In this document: one piece after another, positions 23,823 through 26,358 of the stretch
Position numbering within the stretch: position 1 is the stretch's first letter
Layout of the letters: each line of letters begins with the position of its first letter
Position numbers and translations under genes: made by a program
Assembly (NCBI GenBank): GCA_013695495.1
Contig: JACDAK010000336.1
Location: 1 to 26,358, forward strand
Source of the DNA: Blastocatellia bacterium
GTDB lineage: Bacteria > Acidobacteriota > Blastocatellia > Pyrinomonadales > Pyrinomonadaceae
Direction of reading: 5' to 3'
DNA: 26,358 bases
Notes under the pieces: generated by a model
Databases searched by the model: none
Told to the model about the DNA's origin: nothing
What the model saw: only the letters and a program-made list of their open reading frames with translations

Positions 23823-24503
23823 TTAAACGGCCTCGCTTTGTTTCACGCTTTCGCTAGCGATGCCGCCAAGCAGAATTTCGGCAAAGTTTTTGGCTGCTTC
23901 TGCGTTAGTCACGTCGAGCAGCTTACGTTTTTTGTCCCAAAGAATGTTTGTAAGTGAGTGATGGATGAGCATTCCCATAAATGCTCTTACGACGATGCGC
24001 GGATTGACGTTCCGCATCGCTCCGGCCTTCTGGCGCTTTTCGATGTAGCTGCCGATGAAATCGTAGAGCCCGGCGATAAAGTCGAGTACGAACCGTTCGG
24101 CGAGTTCGTGGTCTTCCAGAGCGGAATAGAACAGAAGACGCAGGAAGCGGCTGTCAGCCTGATGTTTGTCGAGTGCATGGAGAGCGAGGACGAAGAAAAC
24201 CTGATGGTCGTCGCCCTCTTCCATAGCTTTTATTAGAAGGCTGTTACCCTCCCACGGGAACTGGTGTTCGCCTCCTTCGCAAACTTTGCTGTGAAGGATC
24301 GCCTCGTAAAGCTCGTCCTTGCTTGCGAAATGACGAAACACCATCGCCTCGGATATACCGGCTGCGGCAGCGATCTTTTTCGTCGTTGTGCCATTAAAGC
24401 CGTTCACCGAAAACAGTTCGACCGCGGTCTGAATGATCTGTTCGCGGCGTTCGTCGCCAGTCATTCGGCCGGTTCGGTCACAGTCAAGAATTTTATCGAT
24501 CAA
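23823..24503 (-). CDS. TetR-family repressor of the efflux operon
   Basis: The product has 226 residues. The N-terminal winged-helix-free HTH is at about 18-63 (GDERREQIIQTAVELFSVNG then TTTKKIAAAAGISEAMVFRHF), followed by a ligand-binding helical domain of normal length. Start choice: TTG at 24503 has a strong GGAGGT four bases upstream, while the ATG at 24464 has none, so I take the TTG. It is the first gene of the efflux row, four bases before the adaptor gene, so repression of its own promoter would control all five genes. Two palindromes at 24523-24551 are its probable operator. The inducer is unknown. Confidence 0.93.
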   Translation of the reverse strand: MIDKILDCDRTGRMTGDERREQIIQTAVELFSVNGFNGTTTKKIAAAAGISEAMVFRHFASKDELYEAILHSKVCEGGEHQFPWEGNSLLIKAMEEGDDHQVFFVLALHALDKHQADSRFLRLLFYSALEDHELAERFVLDFIAGLYDFIGSYIEKRQKAGAMRNVNPRIVVRAFMGMLIHHSLTNILWDKKRKLLDVTNAEAAKNFAEILLGGIASESVKQSEAV

Positions 24504-24522
24504 ATTACCTCCGTGGATTCCA

Positions 24523-24551
24523 AAGTAAGTGCTTACTTACCGAATTCGGTA
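24523..24551 (-). promoter_or_regulatory. Putative TetR operator: two adjacent palindromes
   Basis: AAGTAAG, TG, CTTACTT (24523-24538) is a 16-bp inverted repeat. It is joined at its last base to the perfect 14-bp palindrome TACCGAATTCGGTA (24538-24551). Both lie 20-48 bp upstream of the tetR start codon, where transcription should begin. Palindromes of this size are typical operators of pump-linked TetR repressors. Confidence 0.7.
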
Positions 24552-24579
24552 GATTCGCATTTGAAGATTCATCTGTCAA
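24551..24579 (-). promoter_or_regulatory. Candidate promoter of the tetR-efflux operon
   Basis: A perfect TTGACA occupies 24574-24579 on the minus strand. Seventeen bases on is GAATCT (24551-24556), a weak -10 preceded by TGC, which makes it an extended -10. Transcription would start near 24544, inside the operator palindromes. The -35 is strong and the -10 is weak. Confidence 0.45.
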
Positions 24580-24636
24580 GTGGCATGCGAAAAAAATGGA
24601 GAAGCGCCGATCAGTTGTACGAGAGACGTGATTATC

Positions 24637-24662
24637 TGAACTTAATGCTGTAAAATCTCGTT
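24637..24662 (+). promoter_or_regulatory. Possible ECF-sigma-type promoter of the YqjD-like gene
   Basis: TGAACT (24637-24642) and CGTT (24659-24662) are 16 bp apart, the general layout of ECF-sigma promoters (AAC-type -35, CGT-type -10). A sigma70-type TAAAAT at 24651 has no -35. This is only suggestive. Confidence 0.3.
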
Positions 24663-24743
24663 TACGCAATAAGACTGCGATTTATGAAGAGCGGCCGCGA
24701 GGGCTTGCTCATTTTTAAAGTTGCCATCAAGGAGGAGAACGAT

Positions 24744-25067
24744 ATGTCGGAATTTGAATCAGAAGTTAAGAAAGCAGAAAGGGAACTTGAGCAGGGCTTG
24801 GTGCCTGCGGGGGGACCGGGATTTGGTCACGACGATGAATTTCTTGGTGATCTTAAAATGCAGGCACAGGAATACGGCCACCGGGTTCAGGACGCAGCGA
24901 TAAGGGCGAAGGACATGGCGGCTGAAAAGTTCAGAGATCTGCAAGGTAAGGATCCGCGGGAGTTACTTGAAGACGCGAAGGATTACGCACGGCAAAAGCC
25001 GGCTCAGGCGTTGATGATATCAGCGGCAGTCGGGCTTGTTGTTGGATTTCTATTAAAGCGTCGTTAG
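24744..25067 (+). CDS. YqjD/ElaB/DUF883-like membrane-anchored protein
   Basis: The 107-residue product has a charged, helical body (SEVKKAERELEQG; a Gly/Pro turn at 23-31; then amphipathic helices with LKMQAQEYGHRVQDAAIRAKDM), and ends in one C-terminal membrane helix with a basic tail (ALMISAAVGLVVGFLLKRR). The YARQKPAQALMISAAVG segment is characteristic of the DUF883 group. E. coli members anchor to the inner membrane, can bind ribosomes and are induced in stationary phase. The start is ATG at 24744 with AAGGAGG eight bases upstream; an upstream ATG at 24684 lacks a site and adds unrelated residues. It is divergent from tetR and ends in a strong bidirectional terminator. Confidence 0.88.
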   Translation: MSEFESEVKKAERELEQGLVPAGGPGFGHDDEFLGDLKMQAQEYGHRVQDAAIRAKDMAAEKFRDLQGKDPRELLEDAKDYARQKPAQALMISAAVGLVVGFLLKRR

Positions 25068-25087
25068 TAAACCGCTTAACGCAGACG

Positions 25088-25121
25088 AAAGAAGGCGGCC
25101 CGAATTCGAGCCGCCTTCTTT
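25088..25121. terminator. Bidirectional rho-independent terminator
   Basis: The 12-bp perfect stem AAAGAAGGCGGC / GCCGCCTTCTTT has a 10-nt loop that contains CGAATTCG. The A- and T-rich ends give a U-tract on either strand, so it can end both the YqjD-like gene (+), 20 bp downstream of its stop, and the zinc-ribbon gene (-). The GGCGGC/GCCGCC core also appears in the bactofilin terminator. Confidence 0.9.
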
Positions 25122-25138
25122 TATGTTAGATCGAGCAG

Positions 25139-25495
25139 TTAATCCTGTGCGTGGATCAGCCGTCGGGTTTTGTCACCAAAAAGAACGTCTATCTTTTGGG
25201 CTTCGACCACCGCCGTCACTTCGCCGTGTCCGAAAGTGGAGTGGGTCATTGCCTGGCCCTTCCTATACTTACGGTTACGGTCATAGGGCGAGGCGGCCTT
25301 TCCTTTGCCCACAGCGACCGACGTTTTCACACCTCGATTGAAAGTGCTGACGCCCTCACATGAATCGCATATCGCCTTGGAGATCTTTCCAAGTTTCGTC
25401 ACGGTTTCAATGGTATGGGGCTTTTCGTCATCGCAACCCGAACACATCATTGTGATCGAATCACCCACTGCATATTTTTCTGCTTTCTTCTTCAT
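25139..25495 (-). CDS. Small zinc-ribbon protein with C-terminal SH3/Tudor-like module
   Basis: I cannot name this 118-residue protein. The N-terminal half has CSGC at 18-21 and CDSC at 43-46, spaced like a zinc ribbon, in a basic, soluble context. A Gly/Lys linker follows, then about 40 residues (YRKGQAMTHSTFGHGEVTAV, ending KIDVLFGDKTRRLIHAQD). The second part resembles the small Tudor-like domain at the C-terminus of UvrD/PcrA helicases (pattern: G..V.H..FG.G.V..V....V.F....K.L), which contacts RNA polymerase. It begins 12 bp after the helicase stop, so it is probably co-transcribed. A nucleic-acid or polymerase-linked role is inference; intact cysteines suggest metal binding. Confidence 0.75.
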   Translation of the reverse strand: MKKKAEKYAVGDSITMMCSGCDDEKPHTIETVTKLGKISKAICDSCEGVSTFNRGVKTSVAVGKGKAASPYDRNRKYRKGQAMTHSTFGHGEVTAVVEAQKIDVLFGDKTRRLIHAQD

Positions 25496-25507
25496 ATTTC
25501 TAGTTAA

Positions 25508-26358
25508 TTACCGCCGACGTCTGCCGCCGAAAGAACGAAACGTTCGTTTCGGTGCGGCTTTTGCTGCCGGCCGGGTTGAAGTGGTTGTGCTTGCAACGCC
25601 GCCGAAATCCGGGAGTATCACACGATCTACGGTTTCACCCGTCAAACGCTCTATCTCTCGCATTGAATGCTCTTCAGCGGTTGTAAACAAGGTAATTGCA
25701 CGGCCAGTGTTGCCCGCGCGTCCCGTCCTGCCGATCCGGTGAACATAATCCTCCGGAACTGTAGGAATGTCATAGTTTATCACATGTGAGACCGAATCGA
25801 TGTCGATCCCGCGTGCGGCAACGTCGGTTGCGACAAGTATGCGGCTTTTTCCGCTTTTGAATGCCCGCAGAGCAGCTTCGCGTTGCGATTGCGAACGGTC
25901 GCCATGGATGCGTGCAGACTTGTGCGAACGTTTTTCGAGAACGTGTGCGATGCGGTCAGCCCCACGCTTTGTGCGGGTAAAGACAAGAACGCGTTCGAAG
26001 TTCTCACTTTCGAGCAGATCAAGCAGCAACGGCATTTTGAACTGCTGTGCGACCGGGTAAGCCGACTGTGAAACCATTACCGCAGCCTGGTTACGTCGTC
26101 CGATGTCGATATATGTCGGGTCAGTAACAATCTGTCTGGCAATGTGCTCTACTTCAGAACCCATTGTGGCCGAGAAGAAAAGCGTCTGCCGTTTAGCAGG
26201 TACTGCCTTAACGATACGCTTGATCGCGGGCAAGAAGCCCATATCGAGCATACGGTCGGCTTCATCAAGGATAAGGGTGGTCAAATTGTTAAAATTGAGC
26301 ATTCCCTGTTCCATAAAGTCGATCAGCCGGCCCGGAGTTGCGATGAGAATATCAACGC
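25508..26358 (-). CDS. rhlE: DEAD-box RNA helicase, RhlE-like (5' end outside window)
   Basis: This is an ATP-dependent RNA-unwinding enzyme used in ribosome assembly and RNA decay. The window holds the last ~283 residues. Motifs in order are TPGR (Ib), DEAD (II), SAT (III), VFTRTKRGADRI (IV), ATDVAARGID (V) and HRIGRTGRAG (VI), all intact. The short basic tail ends AAPKRTFRSFGGRRRR, as in RhlE-type proteins. The reading frame is open to the right edge of the window; the ATG at 26314 lies inside the gene, after the TPGR motif, and is not the start. The small zinc-ribbon gene follows 12 bp downstream on the same strand. RhlE versus other DEAD subfamilies cannot be settled without the missing N-terminus. 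Confidence 0.93.
   Translation of the reverse strand, partial: VDILIATPGRLIDFMEQGMLNFNNLTTLILDEADRMLDMGFLPAIKRIVKAVPAKRQTLFFSATMGSEVEHIARQIVTDPTYIDIGRRNQAAVMVSQSAYPVAQQFKMPLLLDLLESENFERVLVFTRTKRGADRIAHVLEKRSHKSARIHGDRSQSQREAALRAFKSGKSRILVATDVAARGIDIDSVSHVINYDIPTVPEDYVHRIGRTGRAGNTGRAITLFTTAEEHSMREIERLTGETVDRVILPDFGGVASTTTSTRPAAKAAPKRTFRSFGGRRRR

Noticed and set aside
1..26358. tRNA, rRNA, riboswitch, insertion sequence or prophage
   Set aside because: I saw no tRNA cloverleaf, rRNA core sequence, transposase, integrase or long inverted-repeat ends; no c-di-AMP riboswitch consensus was evident near cdaA. A covariance-model scan would be decisive for RNAs.

Overview
The window reads as ordinary chromosomal DNA of moderately high GC (an impression, not a calculation) with dense genes, few gaps, several TTG and GTG starts and no RNA genes, insertion sequences, prophage or CRISPR. 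A von Willebrand-type protein of the kind common in Acidobacteriota, a long fused beta-lactamase-fold hydrolase, a TAT-exported SGNH hydrolase and a bactofilin together suggest an Acidobacteriota bacterium, perhaps Blastocatellia/Pyrinomonadaceae. That placement is inference; a 16S or marker-gene search would decide it. Several genes carry export signals, and a complete TolC-RND-adaptor set indicates a diderm envelope.

Layout. 1-1902: a MATE exporter on the minus strand with a 21-bp minisatellite just past its stop, then a 299-bp gap. 1902-4780 (+): SGNH hydrolase, mnmA (tRNA 2-thiouridine) and 5-formyl-THF cyclo-ligase in a tight row. 4773-6001 (-): mscL with a clear sigma70-type promoter, and a bactofilin with its own terminator. 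6219-7118 (+): ttcA, the second tRNA thiolation enzyme in the window, ending back to back with a large serine hydrolase (7119-9521, -). 9622-10302 (+): an alpha/beta hydrolase, followed by a TPR gene broken by an in-frame stop and two frame changes (10318-11011).

11005-16184 (-): a five-gene row of NAD-dependent reductase, VWA protein, site-2 protease with CBS domains, CdaA diadenylate cyclase and YbbR/CdaR. This couples c-di-AMP synthesis to envelope functions. 16227-16250 is a perfect 24-bp palindrome between this row and a small unknown ORF (16251-16487, +).

16471-24503 (-): a complete efflux operon of TetR regulator, lipoprotein adaptor, RND pump, TolC-like channel and a translationally coupled quinone oxidoreductase. 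Two adjacent palindromes lie at the likely tetR promoter. 24744-25067 (+): a YqjD/ElaB-like membrane-anchored protein. 25139-26358 (-): a RhlE-like DEAD-box helicase cut by the window edge, with a small zinc-ribbon protein downstream.

Most genes are recognisable families. The less ordinary features are the palindrome/small-ORF junction, the zinc-ribbon protein beside the helicase, the protease-CdaA neighbourhood, the multi-domain hydrolase and the TetR operator pair. I saw nothing that amounts to a clearly new multi-gene defence or mobile system.
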